From Bog-113 sp965226755 (GTDB taxonomy: Bacteria > Acidobacteriota > Terriglobia > Bryobacterales > Bryobacteraceae): a stretch of 64,000 bases of DNA. Shown in pieces: positions 26,310 to 36,117 of the stretch. The notes beneath the pieces are model-generated. The model made no database searches. It was not told where the DNA came from and saw nothing but the letters and a program-made list of their open reading frames with translations. The position numbers and the translations under genes are program-made. The stretch is from the NCBI GenBank assembly GCA_965226755.1, contig CBDDDT010000003.1:248001-312000 (forward strand), read 5' to 3'. Every line of letters starts with the position of its first letter. Within the stretch, counting starts at the first letter, position 1.

Positions 26310-26678
26310 ATGTCGCAAAGCAGAGATGATTCCGCCGGAACCACGACTCAAGCTGCGGTGCTTCCTGACGTCGTGATCGAGGCTCCTGACGTCACCACTT
26401 TCGTTAAGGGCCTTGTGAATGAGCTCATCGCTTTGGGCTATGACGCTAGCGCAACCGAGATGGCGAAAGAAGACCTACCTGCGGAGGGCACTATGTTCTT
26501 TCAATTCACTGATCCCACGCCCACCGCTGCCCGGATTCTCAGTCAGGTCGAGTCAGTCGCGAAGAGGTACTGCTGGAACGGTGCAGCCAGCTTGGCCCAA
26601 ATGAACGAGGCCAGCGCCGCCATTGTTATTTCGTACGCGAACAGCACACCTGCGAATTGCCCCGGCACTTCTCACTGA
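26310..26678 (+). CDS. Small protein of unknown function at the end of the caspase operon
   Basis: A 122-residue protein with strong ribosome site ACGGAGG 8 nt before the ATG. The N-terminal 25 residues are Ser/Thr-rich, followed by an alternating hydrophobic helix (VTTFVKGLVNELIALGY) and a region ending in two Cys (YCWNGA and NCPGTSH). No membrane helix or signal peptide. It is separated from the caspase-like gene by 150 bp. I cannot assign a family. Substrate, leader peptide or regulator of the proteases are all open possibilities. Confidence 0.55.
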   Translation: MSQSRDDSAGTTTQAAVLPDVVIEAPDVTTFVKGLVNELIALGYDASATEMAKEDLPAEGTMFFQFTDPTPTAARILSQVESVAKRYCWNGAASLAQMNEASAAIVISYANSTPANCPGTSH

Positions 26679-27101
26679 AGATGTGCCTGTGGTCGCGAAT
26701 CACAGTTCACGCTGCTGGTTATAGCTGAGCCAGTTGTACCGGCGAATTAGGAAAGCACCACTCTTCCGCCCACGTCCAACGCTTTCGATAGAGCGCAATT
26801 CTAACTAACGCGAAATCCGGCGTACTTCTTAGTGACCGAGCGGCGTCCTGCAACCCCGAAGGACTCTAATTGGGGCGTTATTTCGGCCGCAGCCCGGAAT
26901 AGCTTGAGCCTCCGTTCGAGCTCCGTGTCTTACTGGCGGTCGGCCCTTATGAAAGCGCAGATAAGGTCGCGTTTCCAATCTGTGCCTCTCCGGTGCAGAA
27001 GGACCTAACTCTACAACTCTACGACATTAACTGGTGAGGATGGAGATGATCATGACAGGTCAGCTTGATCGATGTACTGAGTTCGTACGATTGTCATCGT
27101 C
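26679..27101. other. Convergent intergenic region, nothing recognised
   Basis: About 420 bp between the rightward caspase operon and the leftward DUF499 gene. No open frame with family resemblance, no tRNA-like structure and no clear hairpin with T-run was found by eye. It marks the boundary between two unrelated modules. Confidence 0.4.
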
Positions 27102-30100
27102 TCAATCCTCCTCGAAGCCGTGATTCTCAAATTTCAGTGTCCTGCAATTCTCCGTCACCGTGCGGACGACGTTTTCCGGAGCGCCAGACGGGATCTCCGC
27201 CTCGATCTCGATTGTGATTTTCACCTTTGCGTCAAGCAGCCCGGCTAAGTGTTGAACAACCGAGCTGGCGATGACATCGACATCGCGCGACAACCGCGTG
27301 GCGTCAATTCTGGCCGAACCGTGGAACCGGCGTAGGATCGGCGCCCTGGGCGTTGAACCCGGTATCGCAGGCGTGGTCCCGCCCGTCGTCGAGGAAGGCG
27401 CGGTTCCGCTGGAACTGGCCAAATGTGTTCCGGTCGCCCGAGAGACATCCTCGGTGGCAGTTGTCGCGTGCGGTGGAGCTGAATCCTTCTGGATCTGCGC
27501 CGCCGCAACATCCGGCTTCACGACAACACTATTGGCGTTCAATTGGACGGTCGGGCGACGGCCCGCTTCGAGGCCACGATAACGTGCGGTTGCTGCGTCG
27601 AAATAGTCCGCGTATGCAAAGGTGTCCTGCGACCAGGTGAGCCGACTCACGCCATCCTGAATCGCGTCGAGAATCACTTGAGCGTTCTTGACGCGGGGCA
27701 GATACAGGTATTTCGCAAAGTCGTCGACGAGTTGCTTCACGCCAACGTGATTTCCGCGCCAGAGCGGAACCTGGTCGATCTCGAACCGCAAGACCGCGCC
27801 AGCCATGCTGACGATCAGCAGCCCGTCGTTCTTCAATTTCTTCGACGCCCGCTCGGCAAGCCACTCCTGGCCCTGAAGCCGAAACTCCTGCCATTCGACC
27901 GGCGGGAATGGCTGCCCGGCTTCTGGGCGCTTCTGCCCGGCAACAAGTAGCCATACATATGTCTCGGGTATGCGCCCCTTCGCTGCCTGATCGGAACCGG
28001 TTAAGCGTTGCTGCACCTGATTGGCCTGAAATGGCGTGAGGTTGAGCGAGACTGTTTCCTTCTCAATCGATTGCCACGCCAAAAAAGACCGGACAGCCTT
28101 ATCAAGATCCGTCAAGCGGGTCTTGTCGGCAGCCAAGAACACGAGCATGTTTCCGCAATTCCTACCTGCCGATCCGCGGTTGAGGATTTCAGCAGCTGCT
28201 TGTCGGCCAGCGCTCGAATCCGCTTTGGCGCTGTGCGCGTAATCGGGGCTCAGGATTACCAACTTCGCCTCAGGTTCATCGACCACATCGCTGGCGCTGG
28301 CCGGACAGACGTGAACCTTCGAAAAGTCGCCACGGTGCTTCGCCTCTTCCCCGAGCCTACGCCGGATCTCCTCCGTAACGTCCTCCGGGTGGTACCGCTC
28401 GGCGCGTTCCTCGGCGAGCCGATTTACGCTCGGCTGCGTCGCATACCAATAGCGGCTTCCGTCCACATATAAATAGGTGGCCTGATCAGCCAGCTTTCGC
28501 AACGCGTCGCCGAAGGTGCCGGAGGTTTCACCCGGCTGGACGCAACCCAACTTGATTTGGCGGTCTTCCAGGCCCTTCTTCGTTGCGTCCTGAGTCGGCG
28601 CGGAACCGATGTAAAGTGTTCGAGCAACGCGTCGCGCCGCCGAATAGCGCCCCAGCATCGGGTTCTCGCGATCAATCTTCAGCGGAAGGGAGTTCGGCCC
28701 ATCGATATCCTTCTCGATGATAGGGTCCCAGACAGGCGGCAGGTATCGGGTGAGTTCACTCTGCACGGCCGGGGCGTCCACAGGAACGCTCGCCGGTAGG
28801 ATCATGAGGCCTTTGTCTTCGCGCTCCCACAACGCATGGATGACCGCCGACATCAAACGAAGCACGCCACGGGTCCGCTGGAACTTGTCGAGAGTAGACC
28901 AGTCGTTGTACAGCCGCTCGAACAATTCCGGATGAACCGGATATGCTGCTCTCATGCGGCGCTCATATTCCGATTTGCCAGCGTCGGAGGGGAATTCCTG
29001 TGCGAACTTCCGGTACTCGTCCGCGAATGCTTTGACGACAGCGTCTCGGGCGGTGAACAGGTCTGGGTCGGTGATCGGCTGGAACAGCCGACGTCTAACA
29101 ATTTCAAAACCTTCCTCAGCGCTCGCCGGGCGCCAGGAGGTTTCCACCCGCTCAATTACGTTTTTCAAACGTTCCAACGCGGCCAAACCACCCTCACCAC
29201 CGATCTCGTTCTGAGATGAAGGAATACTGACTACCAGCAGAGTCTTGTCCGCCAGTTTTGCGGACTCGCTTAGCGTCTGCGCAAAAGTGAAGTGCGCGTC
29301 GAAATCGCCCGCCAGCAAATCAGACTTGTTATAGAGCTGACGCGCGTATGCAACCCACTCGTCAATCAGAATCAGACATGGTGAGAACTTATTGAAAAGC
29401 AAACGCAGGGAGTCGCCAGGGCTAACGGCCTTCTCGTCGGCACTTTGTACCATCGCGTATCCCTCTTTACCTCCGAGTTGCCACGCCAGTTCTCCCCACA
29501 ACGTCCGGACAACGGTTCCGTCTGGCTTCTTGTGAAGATCGGCGGGAGACATCCGGTTACCCACCAGCACGGCGCGGCGCACCTTCGGCGGCTGGGACAC
29601 ACCAGCCATCTTGGTCACCGTCTCAAGCCCAGGCAACTGACCGGCGGGCACTCCGCCAAACAAGTGCCAAAGCGCAAGCATCGAGTGCGTCTTGCCTCCG
29701 CCGAAGTTGGTCTGCAACTCCACGACTGGATCGCCGCCATTTCCCGCAAGTCGTTGCAGAGCGTTTGCCAGGAGTTTCTGCAAGCCTTCTGTAATGAATG
29801 TTCGACGAAAAAATTCAATAGGATCTTTGTATTCGTCCGATCCCTCGCCAAGGTACACCTGCCAGAGATCGGCGGCGAACTCGGCCTGCTGATAGCGGCC
29901 AGAAGCAACATCCGGGTGTGGAGTCACGATCTCGCGCCACGGTCGCAAGCCGGTTGCCGGTTTGCCTTCCACCGCAATGCTCGATTCCTTACGCTTCTGA
30001 GTCCTAAGCTGTTCATCGAACTTGACGCGCAGGATCTCCGATTTCATCAGTTCAACGGCCTCGACCTGCTCCGCCGATACCGCGGCCAGCAGGCGGGAAA

Positions 30101-30446
30101 CGCTGTCGATCGCGCGATACGCGTCATCGGTTGAGAATGCCTTCTGATGAGCCCACTTGTTCCGTACGTCGCGGAGTTCGAATGCGAGATTCCGGTCGGA
30201 TGGACCAAGGATTCTCTTGAAGCAGTCGTTCCACAGTTCGCACATCACCTGCAGCAGAGCCTGTGTATCCCAATTCAGTCCCTTGCCGTCTTTACCAGCC
30301 TGCTGCCAGTCGGGGAAACTCGGTTTGGCTGTCTCAATCCACCGGTCCTTGTAGGTGGCTTTTAACTCCCGCTCAACGTAGGGGCGCAGGCCGTCTTTCA
30401 GAACTTCCAGAGCTTTACCAACTCGTTCGCTATTCGTGATGGCCAT
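27102..30446 (-). CDS. DUF499-family AAA+ ATPase with N-terminal HEPN (Swt1-like) domain
   Basis: A 1114-residue protein, last in the defence operon. Residues 1-150 are a helical HEPN-type domain with R95-N-K-W-A-H100, matching the Rx4H ribonuclease signature. The AAA+ part has Walker A NFGGGKTHS (about 247-255), Walker B CLILIDEW and a further SxxTxLVVSIPSS sensor-like strand. The C-terminus has a Pro/Thr-rich linker and a beta-rich cap. DUF499 proteins (COG1483) usually sit beside DUF1156 methylases (COG1743), as here, and BrxC/PglY of BREX belongs to the same broad group. Likely an ATP-driven sensor or effector that acts on foreign DNA or RNA. It starts on the last base of the ParB-like stop. 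Confidence 0.84.
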   Translation of the reverse strand: MAITNSERVGKALEVLKDGLRPYVERELKATYKDRWIETAKPSFPDWQQAGKDGKGLNWDTQALLQVMCELWNDCFKRILGPSDRNLAFELRDVRNKWAHQKAFSTDDAYRAIDSVSRLLAAVSAEQVEAVELMKSEILRVKFDEQLRTQKRKESSIAVEGKPATGLRPWREIVTPHPDVASGRYQQAEFAADLWQVYLGEGSDEYKDPIEFFRRTFITEGLQKLLANALQRLAGNGGDPVVELQTNFGGGKTHSMLALWHLFGGVPAGQLPGLETVTKMAGVSQPPKVRRAVLVGNRMSPADLHKKPDGTVVRTLWGELAWQLGGKEGYAMVQSADEKAVSPGDSLRLLFNKFSPCLILIDEWVAYARQLYNKSDLLAGDFDAHFTFAQTLSESAKLADKTLLVVSIPSSQNEIGGEGGLAALERLKNVIERVETSWRPASAEEGFEIVRRRLFQPITDPDLFTARDAVVKAFADEYRKFAQEFPSDAGKSEYERRMRAAYPVHPELFERLYNDWSTLDKFQRTRGVLRLMSAVIHALWEREDKGLMILPASVPVDAPAVQSELTRYLPPVWDPIIEKDIDGPNSLPLKIDRENPMLGRYSAARRVARTLYIGSAPTQDATKKGLEDRQIKLGCVQPGETSGTFGDALRKLADQATYLYVDGSRYWYATQPSVNRLAEERAERYHPEDVTEEIRRRLGEEAKHRGDFSKVHVCPASASDVVDEPEAKLVILSPDYAHSAKADSSAGRQAAAEILNRGSAGRNCGNMLVFLAADKTRLTDLDKAVRSFLAWQSIEKETVSLNLTPFQANQVQQRLTGSDQAAKGRIPETYVWLLVAGQKRPEAGQPFPPVEWQEFRLQGQEWLAERASKKLKNDGLLIVSMAGAVLRFEIDQVPLWRGNHVGVKQLVDDFAKYLYLPRVKNAQVILDAIQDGVSRLTWSQDTFAYADYFDAATARYRGLEAGRRPTVQLNANSVVVKPDVAAAQIQKDSAPPHATTATEDVSRATGTHLASSSGTAPSSTTGGTTPAIPGSTPRAPILRRFHGSARIDATRLSRDVDVIASSVVQHLAGLLDAKVKITIEIEAEIPSGAPENVVRTVTENCRTLKFENHGFEED

Positions 30447-30985
30447 TATTTTGTTTCCCCCTTTTTATGATCCGCTGGGAAGGAAGAATAGCGCCGTCCC
30501 AAGTCTGGGTAAAGCTTGTACAGTTGATTTGCCGACTCGCCGTCCGGATCAAGCCACCGCGTGTGTAGCGCACGCTCGACTGCCGCACGACGACTTTCGA
30601 TCGCCCAACGCAGCTTATCTCCGCGCTCGAACGCCCACTGGGCCAAACTCAGTTCAACGCCTTTCGCGAAAGCGTCGGCATCGGTGGACGCGTCTAGGAA
30701 CTGCACCAGAACCGCGGGACACTGAACCCGTTTCGCGAGACGCAAGCGGCGGTGGCCATCAATGACATAGAGCTTCGCGTCGTCAGGGTCGCGCCAAACT
30801 GAGATGACGCCGGCGAAGTCCGAGTTGTACAACTCGACGTCATCCAGATCCTGATCCATCCAGTCGCGTGGATACGCTGCTCGCGACTGAAATCGATCCG
30901 GATCTTCAGAGATGTCATTCGGGGGAACTTGTTTCAACGATTCTCGCGTTGCATCACTCATTGCTCTTCTCGGGCAACTGCTCAT
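30446..30985 (-). CDS. ParB/Srx-fold protein
   Basis: A 179-residue protein with the ParB-type strand-loop VIDGHRRLRLAKR, the phosphate-binding GHRR motif used for DNA, CTP or ATP contacts, followed by PAVLVQFLDA. It is shorter than chromosome-partitioning ParB and lacks the helix-turn-helix and dimer domains. Short ParB-like proteins of this type often accompany methylase-based defence systems. Its ATG overlaps the methylase stop by 4 nt; an alternative ATG lies at 30961. Probably a DNA-binding or nucleotide-dependent accessory factor. Confidence 0.75.
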   Translation of the reverse strand: MSSCPRRAMSDATRESLKQVPPNDISEDPDRFQSRAAYPRDWMDQDLDDVELYNSDFAGVISVWRDPDDAKLYVIDGHRRLRLAKRVQCPAVLVQFLDASTDADAFAKGVELSLAQWAFERGDKLRWAIESRRAAVERALHTRWLDPDGESANQLYKLYPDLGRRYSSFPADHKKGETK

Positions 30986-33705
30986 TTCAGTTCAAATGCT
31001 TCCGAAGCCATAGATGGCCAGGCCACAACCAAGCTGTTGTAGTAGCCTGCCTCATCCGCCCAACCCTTGCGCTCGCAAAGCGTGTAGAGACGGTAGGCAA
31101 GGTCTCTTGCGATCTCCGCCATGCCGCCGATTCTTGCCTTTAAGTTCGCTGTTTCCTTCTCACCCTTCTGGTCGAGGCTACGAATCAAGTGCTGGGTGAC
31201 CTCCCAGACGGTTAACCGAGCAACGGCGGATGGGTCCCAGTCTTCGGGAAGTTCCTCCCGGCGAAGCAGGCGAACTTTGCCGGCGCGGGAATGAAGAATA
31301 CCCGTCTCAGCGAGATGCGAGATGCTGAGCGCCTTTGCAGTACCCAGTACTTCAGCTTCGCCATAGAGGCCGTCCTCGAACTGGTGCTGCTCAAACCAAG
31401 CCAATGCCCAGCGCGTGTCAGGATCGAATTCGCTCTCCAATTCCGAGAGGACTTCGTCAAGGCCCTGATTGATAAGCGCTAAGGCTGTTCGGACTCGCAT
31501 CGGCGATCCGTCGGTTTCGAGAACCTTCTTGTAGCGCGAAAAGACCGCCATACCGGGACCGATGGCCGCTTGTGCAAGATCGACTGGAGCGATGTTTCCC
31601 TTTTGCAGATCCCGCAGAGCGCGAGGGAGTTCCTGCTTGAGCGAAAACAGGAAATCCTTGCGAGTCGTGATCGGGGCGTTGTCGGATCGAACACGACAAA
31701 CCAACACGATTGATGACGCAAGCGCATTAGTGCCGATCGCAATGCTTCGATTCGCGCGTTCACTGCGCATCGGCCAAGTGCCGGTTATTTGTAGGTCAGC
31801 AGACAGCAGACCCTCCAACATCGTCTCCCAACCGGTCGAGGCGACAGATGAACTTCTCGACCTGCTTTCGTCGTCTGCGTCATTTTCAGCTTGCTTAAAC
31901 GCATAGAATACTGTCAGCGGTATGCGTCGGTCTTGGTGCTGTCTCATCTTCTGAAATGCCGCGCCCAGACCAGATTCGAAGAACCTCTGCGCCGTCGATC
32001 GGTCTCCATCGAAACGATGCGGAGTTGCGACCAATTCTTGGGATTTCGGGGTCAAAAGGGTGCTGAATAACTGCGGATAAATTGCACCAGCGGACCGGCG
32101 AAGCCATATATAGAAGAAGTCGGAGAGCTCGGCGTAACCAATATTGTCGTAATAAGGAGGATCTGTGCAGATCATATACCGCTCCTCACTCTGAACCTCA
32201 GCCGCCGCATCAAGTTGGCACACTTCTCCGGAACTCTCTTGCACACAGAGGTTATCCAGAACTTTCGCGACAGAACTGAAGTTGTTCTCAAAACTGCCAC
32301 CCGAGTTGCTGAAGGGATTCACCTCAGCAAAATCCCAAGTCATCGGTAAAGCTTGTCGTCGAAAGGTACTGACTACGAGTTCGTTCTTCGGCTGTGAACT
32401 CCATGTAGCCAACGAGCTCCAAAAATCTGCTGATCTATCGACTGCGAACGCCAAGTATGTTGCCACCGCGTCGGCGTACGATTCATCGCCGCCGTCTTTG
32501 ACAACCTCCTTACGGACCTTCGCAATCAAGTCGCTGAAAGTTGACAAGGCTAGAAGTTGGCGATCAGTAAATAGCTCTCTCCAATGGGTGATGCCGTATC
32601 CGCGTCCGCTCACGAGGTTTGGTGACTTCTGGTCCATCTCTTCTTCGGGCAGCCAGGATGCCTTTGCCGTCATGGCTGCTCGCAAGTGCTCCTCATCTGG
32701 CGGCAAATAGATCCGTGAGCGGTCTCCTTCGGCGACAATAGCAAGCAATTGCTTGCTATTGTCCTTGTTCTTGAACTGCTCTCTGATTAGCGCTTCGCTG
32801 GCAGTGCTACCACACAACGGGCAGCGAAAATGCGCCCCACGCCCGACCTTTGTGGGCTCCGGCGGCGGACCCTCACCCCCGACAACTATTTCGAATGTCA
32901 CTTTCTTTGCTTTGCGGTCTGGAACAGGCTGCAACCAAACCCGGCGGTGGGGCTTGCTTGAAAGGGCGTAGCTTGTGACTAGCGGAATTGTCGCGTCGCA
33001 CGCCGGGTTCGGGCACTGTGCCGTCCGCGCCCAAACCCACGCGATCACGGTGGCCCGACCGCCTCCCTGCAGTTGGACTTCGGGATAATGCGAGCCGATG
33101 GCAGCAAACGCACGATCTCGCATCCATTTGCCGTAGTAGCGGACGTCTTCAGCGAGCCCATGTACACCAATCCAAGCACCCGCGGGGAGCCCTTGTTTCT
33201 TCCCCCCTGGATTAACAGGCGGGCGCTGCCTGAATTTCGGGGGGATTTCGATAAGCGACTTAGTAATAAGAACTGCAATTGGGTTCAGATCTGTGCCTTT
33301 GGCTCTGAGTCCTAGCCGATGCGCCTCAAGTGGGATGGAGCCACCGCCGCAGAACGGGTCATAAACGATTGGCGGTTTGCCGTCCGTGGACTTAAGAATC
33401 TCTTGGCGCGCGGCATCCAGCACGACACGGTTATTCGAGTTTTCCCACAACACGAGCTGTTCGATCAATCTAAAGAGCCGCTGCCGCTCCTTGTCTTGGT
33501 CATTCTCAGTCGGAAACTGATCAGGGAGGCTCGAAGGGTCGTCCACGAGCGAAGCGAATAAGACCGCTCGGCAGGCGGCCAGGGGCCGCCGGGCCCACCA
33601 GAGATGAAGCGTCGAAGGATGGCCGTGCCGAAGCGATTTCTCCCTCGCAGACTCCTTGTTGATTGCTTCCAGCGGCAACGCGACTTCGATGAGTTTCTTT
33701 TTCAT
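30982..33705 (-). CDS. DUF1156 adenine-specific DNA methyltransferase with Zn ribbon
   Basis: A 907-residue N6-adenine methylase of the COG1743 group. It begins with LPLEAINKESAREKSLRHGHP and LHLWWARRPLAA, the DUF1156 signature. Motif I is YDPFCGGGSIPLEA (SAM binding) and the catalytic motif IV is CTDPPYYDNIGY (DPPY). Between them a Zn ribbon is visible: CPNPAC paired with CPLCGS. Large inserts are typical of this family. It would mark host DNA so that the helicase and ATPase partners spare it. 12 bp separate it from the upstream clamp-like gene and 4 nt overlap links it to the ParB-like gene. Confidence 0.9.
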   Translation of the reverse strand: MKKKLIEVALPLEAINKESAREKSLRHGHPSTLHLWWARRPLAACRAVLFASLVDDPSSLPDQFPTENDQDKERQRLFRLIEQLVLWENSNNRVVLDAARQEILKSTDGKPPIVYDPFCGGGSIPLEAHRLGLRAKGTDLNPIAVLITKSLIEIPPKFRQRPPVNPGGKKQGLPAGAWIGVHGLAEDVRYYGKWMRDRAFAAIGSHYPEVQLQGGGRATVIAWVWARTAQCPNPACDATIPLVTSYALSSKPHRRVWLQPVPDRKAKKVTFEIVVGGEGPPPEPTKVGRGAHFRCPLCGSTASEALIREQFKNKDNSKQLLAIVAEGDRSRIYLPPDEEHLRAAMTAKASWLPEEEMDQKSPNLVSGRGYGITHWRELFTDRQLLALSTFSDLIAKVRKEVVKDGGDESYADAVATYLAFAVDRSADFWSSLATWSSQPKNELVVSTFRRQALPMTWDFAEVNPFSNSGGSFENNFSSVAKVLDNLCVQESSGEVCQLDAAAEVQSEERYMICTDPPYYDNIGYAELSDFFYIWLRRSAGAIYPQLFSTLLTPKSQELVATPHRFDGDRSTAQRFFESGLGAAFQKMRQHQDRRIPLTVFYAFKQAENDADDESRSRSSSVASTGWETMLEGLLSADLQITGTWPMRSERANRSIAIGTNALASSIVLVCRVRSDNAPITTRKDFLFSLKQELPRALRDLQKGNIAPVDLAQAAIGPGMAVFSRYKKVLETDGSPMRVRTALALINQGLDEVLSELESEFDPDTRWALAWFEQHQFEDGLYGEAEVLGTAKALSISHLAETGILHSRAGKVRLLRREELPEDWDPSAVARLTVWEVTQHLIRSLDQKGEKETANLKARIGGMAEIARDLAYRLYTLCERKGWADEAGYYNSLVVAWPSMASEAFELK

Positions 33706-33717
33706 GTCTGTTTCCGT

Positions 33718-34317
33718 CTACTTCCACGCGTTGCGTACAGCCTTGTCCACCAATCTACGAATGTCAGTTGTTTCAATGCCTAACGGCGCAAGGAGAACCC
33801 AGGCCTTCGCTACTATCGACGTCATTTTCTTCTCGTCGGTGGCCCAGGAAGCGGCCCCTTTGGCCCGTGCTTCGGCGACCAATTCTTCCAGATCCGATCT
33901 CTTGATGAGCAAAGGCTTGAGAACCCTGGCAGCCTCTTCAATCAACCCTTTTTCGTCGATCTGAGGACGGTCCGGGTTTGCTGGAATCGCTGTCGGCGTC
34001 AAAGCGCATGGCTCGGAGTACCGCTCCAGGTAGATCCGGTCTTCCTTTATCTCCAAGCGCAGAGGGTCGCCGGGAGGCATTCTCCGCGACAGGCGTCGAA
34101 CCCAGGACGCGTGCACGAAAATCGGGATCGGCCAAGCACCGCCCGCGGGTGCGCTCGCCACAGTTGCGTGGGCTTCAACAGAAAGAAGTCCGTTCTCAAA
34201 GCGAAGGCTAGCTTCCCCTGCATATTTGCCGGTTCCACGGGTGACAATCTTCAGGGCGCGAGTGAGATCGGCGCGCCCAACCGAAAGACTTGCCGGAGTG
34301 CTGGTGAGACGTATCAT
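33718..34317 (-). CDS. Unknown protein with a sliding-clamp-like domain
   Basis: A 199-residue protein. Residues 10-110 (ADLTRALKIVTRG, then ASLRFENGLLSVEA, VHASWVRRLSRRM and LEIKEDRIYLER) follow the strand pattern of a DnaN/PCNA-type clamp domain: an N-terminal helix followed by paired strands and a short helix. A Lys/Arg-rich helical tail follows. It is far too short for a complete clamp ring subunit. I offer the resemblance as an inference only. It lies between the AlbA-type gene (147 bp upstream) and the methylase, and is almost certainly part of the same operon. Confidence 0.45.
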   Translation of the reverse strand: MIRLTSTPASLSVGRADLTRALKIVTRGTGKYAGEASLRFENGLLSVEAHATVASAPAGGAWPIPIFVHASWVRRLSRRMPPGDPLRLEIKEDRIYLERYSEPCALTPTAIPANPDRPQIDEKGLIEEAARVLKPLLIKRSDLEELVAEARAKGAASWATDEKKMTSIVAKAWVLLAPLGIETTDIRRLVDKAVRNAWK

Positions 34318-34464
34318 GAGGTAAAACGCCCCCCTCGTGATCCGGGATTGCGGCCCTGACGATAATCACCCTCAATTCGTGACGCAGCCATGTCATTGAA
34401 AATAGGATCGCTAGCAGTACGGATTGCGTTTTTATTGCGTCGAATTGCGTTTTGAGGCGGTCGA

Positions 34465-36117
34465 TTACGCAATCGAGCCTCCTTCATCGGGCAGCCACCG
34501 GGCTGCTTTGGTGGCGCCCACAACCCGGATTCGCTTCTCCTGCTTCAGCTCTTTCAGTAGACCTTGGACCTGATCGCGAGAAAGGTGCGGGAGAACCCCG
34601 AGTAGTTCCGGGAACCGGGCACCCTCCGGACCGCTCTGCTTAATGTGCTTCGCGAGGAGAGACTTGTTGGTCTCCCGGTCCAACCCTGCGTCGCGAGTAT
34701 AACTGCCCGGCTTTCCTTGAAAGCTTCGGAACTTGCGGGACAGGATAAAACGGACGCCACGTCCCCGGCCGATTCGCTCAATTACACCCTGGTCCAGCAA
34801 GTGCGGAACGCGATCTTTCAGATCGCCGCTGAGGGGCTCCTCGCGCTGGATGGAATCCAAAATCAGAAGATCCTGCGTGGAAAACGTTGCCAGCCGCTCC
34901 TTGCCGATCTTTTCTAGGAAGCGCAGGAAATCGGGATTCTGTATCTCGCCGCGTAGTGTGACCACCACTTGGTGAGCATCCGTCCCAGAGAAGTCCGGCT
35001 TGGGTTTGCCCTCCTTTATAGATTCCTCGAACATGCGGTTTGCGCCCTGGCCGGAACGCTCGACCAGTCCACATCTGGCACATGACTCGGCGATTCGCCG
35101 GTTCCTTGGAGACTGCCTCCAAAGTAGATTTTCCGCGGTGATGCCATCGGGAAAACCGCCCGGACTGACTATCTCCAGCTTTCGCGGGTATTGCCGTACG
35201 AAAACGGATTCCGGTCTGCGGTAGTCGCGATGGGTCACCGCATTGAGGAGTGCTTCCCGAACCACCGCTTCGTTGAAGGCGGGAATGTCGCCAATGAAAA
35301 AACCCTCCTGAAAGTGAAGAGTTTCATTGCGAAGATTGATCGTTGTCCAGATGCTATCGAGGACTTCAAGGAACCCCTGCCGGTATTCAACTCGCTGCTG
35401 GTGGGCCAGTGATGACTCACTGGATCGGTATTCGAAGATTACTTCAGCTTGAGCCAAATAGCGCCCCAGCGCCGCCTTCGTGCCAGTCAGGATGAGCGCC
35501 GCCAATGTCAATTTGCCATCCTGCATGAGTTCGGCATCTTCCAAGAGTTGTTGCGGGCTCACCGCATCTAACGCCGCATTTGCCGACTTCCGCCGCCACA
35601 TTGCACGAAATCGCTCGATAAGCGCGGGGTCAAGATCGGAAAGGACCGCCTTCGGATGAAGCTCGGCGGAGAAGTCCGGGGCAGCTTCATCGAAGATGCG
35701 CCGCAGTTGGTCCGGTGGCATGGGCTTCAACTCGTCACCGGCTCGTGCCCAGTAAATACCTTCATGCTGGACCGGCACCCCCAACATGTGAGGAGGCGCA
35801 TTGAACACCAGAACGCGACCGTGAGGGTGCTGAATCTCCTCGAACTCGATTCTGAACTGAAGAACTCGGGTCAGGCGGGCGACGGTGTGGCCGGGGTCCG
35901 GGAACGCCTGAGAGCCGACAACCCGGCGAGGTCGCTTATCAGTGATGCCAAGAATGATCCTGCCGCCGCCTTCGTTCGCAAGCGCAGAGCAATATTTCGC
36001 CAGTTTGTCAAAGTCGTAATTGGCCTTTGCCTCTTTGAACTCAAGCCGCTCGGCCTCCGGTTCGGCCATCCAGGCATCGAGGCGTTCCAGAGTTGTGATT
36101 GTGGACGCGAAGCTCAT
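34465..36117 (-). CDS. AlbA_2/Schlafen-type ATP-binding protein
   Basis: A 550-residue protein. Residues 20-130 are an AlbA_2 (Schlafen-like) domain with LEFKEAKANYD and GGRIILGITD. The middle holds the RecG-related ATP-binding region (EAVVREALLNAVTHRDY and QYPRKLEIVSPG), and the C-terminus carries two winged-helix-like segments (DLLILDSIQ, then HLSRDQVQGLLKELKQE). Such proteins bind nucleic acid and serve as regulators or effectors in defence islands. Its ATG overlaps the helicase stop by 4 nt. Schlafen domains can cleave RNA in some systems; residues needed for that cannot be confirmed here. Confidence 0.82.
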   Translation of the reverse strand: MSFASTITTLERLDAWMAEPEAERLEFKEAKANYDFDKLAKYCSALANEGGGRIILGITDKRPRRVVGSQAFPDPGHTVARLTRVLQFRIEFEEIQHPHGRVLVFNAPPHMLGVPVQHEGIYWARAGDELKPMPPDQLRRIFDEAAPDFSAELHPKAVLSDLDPALIERFRAMWRRKSANAALDAVSPQQLLEDAELMQDGKLTLAALILTGTKAALGRYLAQAEVIFEYRSSESSLAHQQRVEYRQGFLEVLDSIWTTINLRNETLHFQEGFFIGDIPAFNEAVVREALLNAVTHRDYRRPESVFVRQYPRKLEIVSPGGFPDGITAENLLWRQSPRNRRIAESCARCGLVERSGQGANRMFEESIKEGKPKPDFSGTDAHQVVVTLRGEIQNPDFLRFLEKIGKERLATFSTQDLLILDSIQREEPLSGDLKDRVPHLLDQGVIERIGRGRGVRFILSRKFRSFQGKPGSYTRDAGLDRETNKSLLAKHIKQSGPEGARFPELLGVLPHLSRDQVQGLLKELKQEKRIRVVGATKAARWLPDEGGSIA

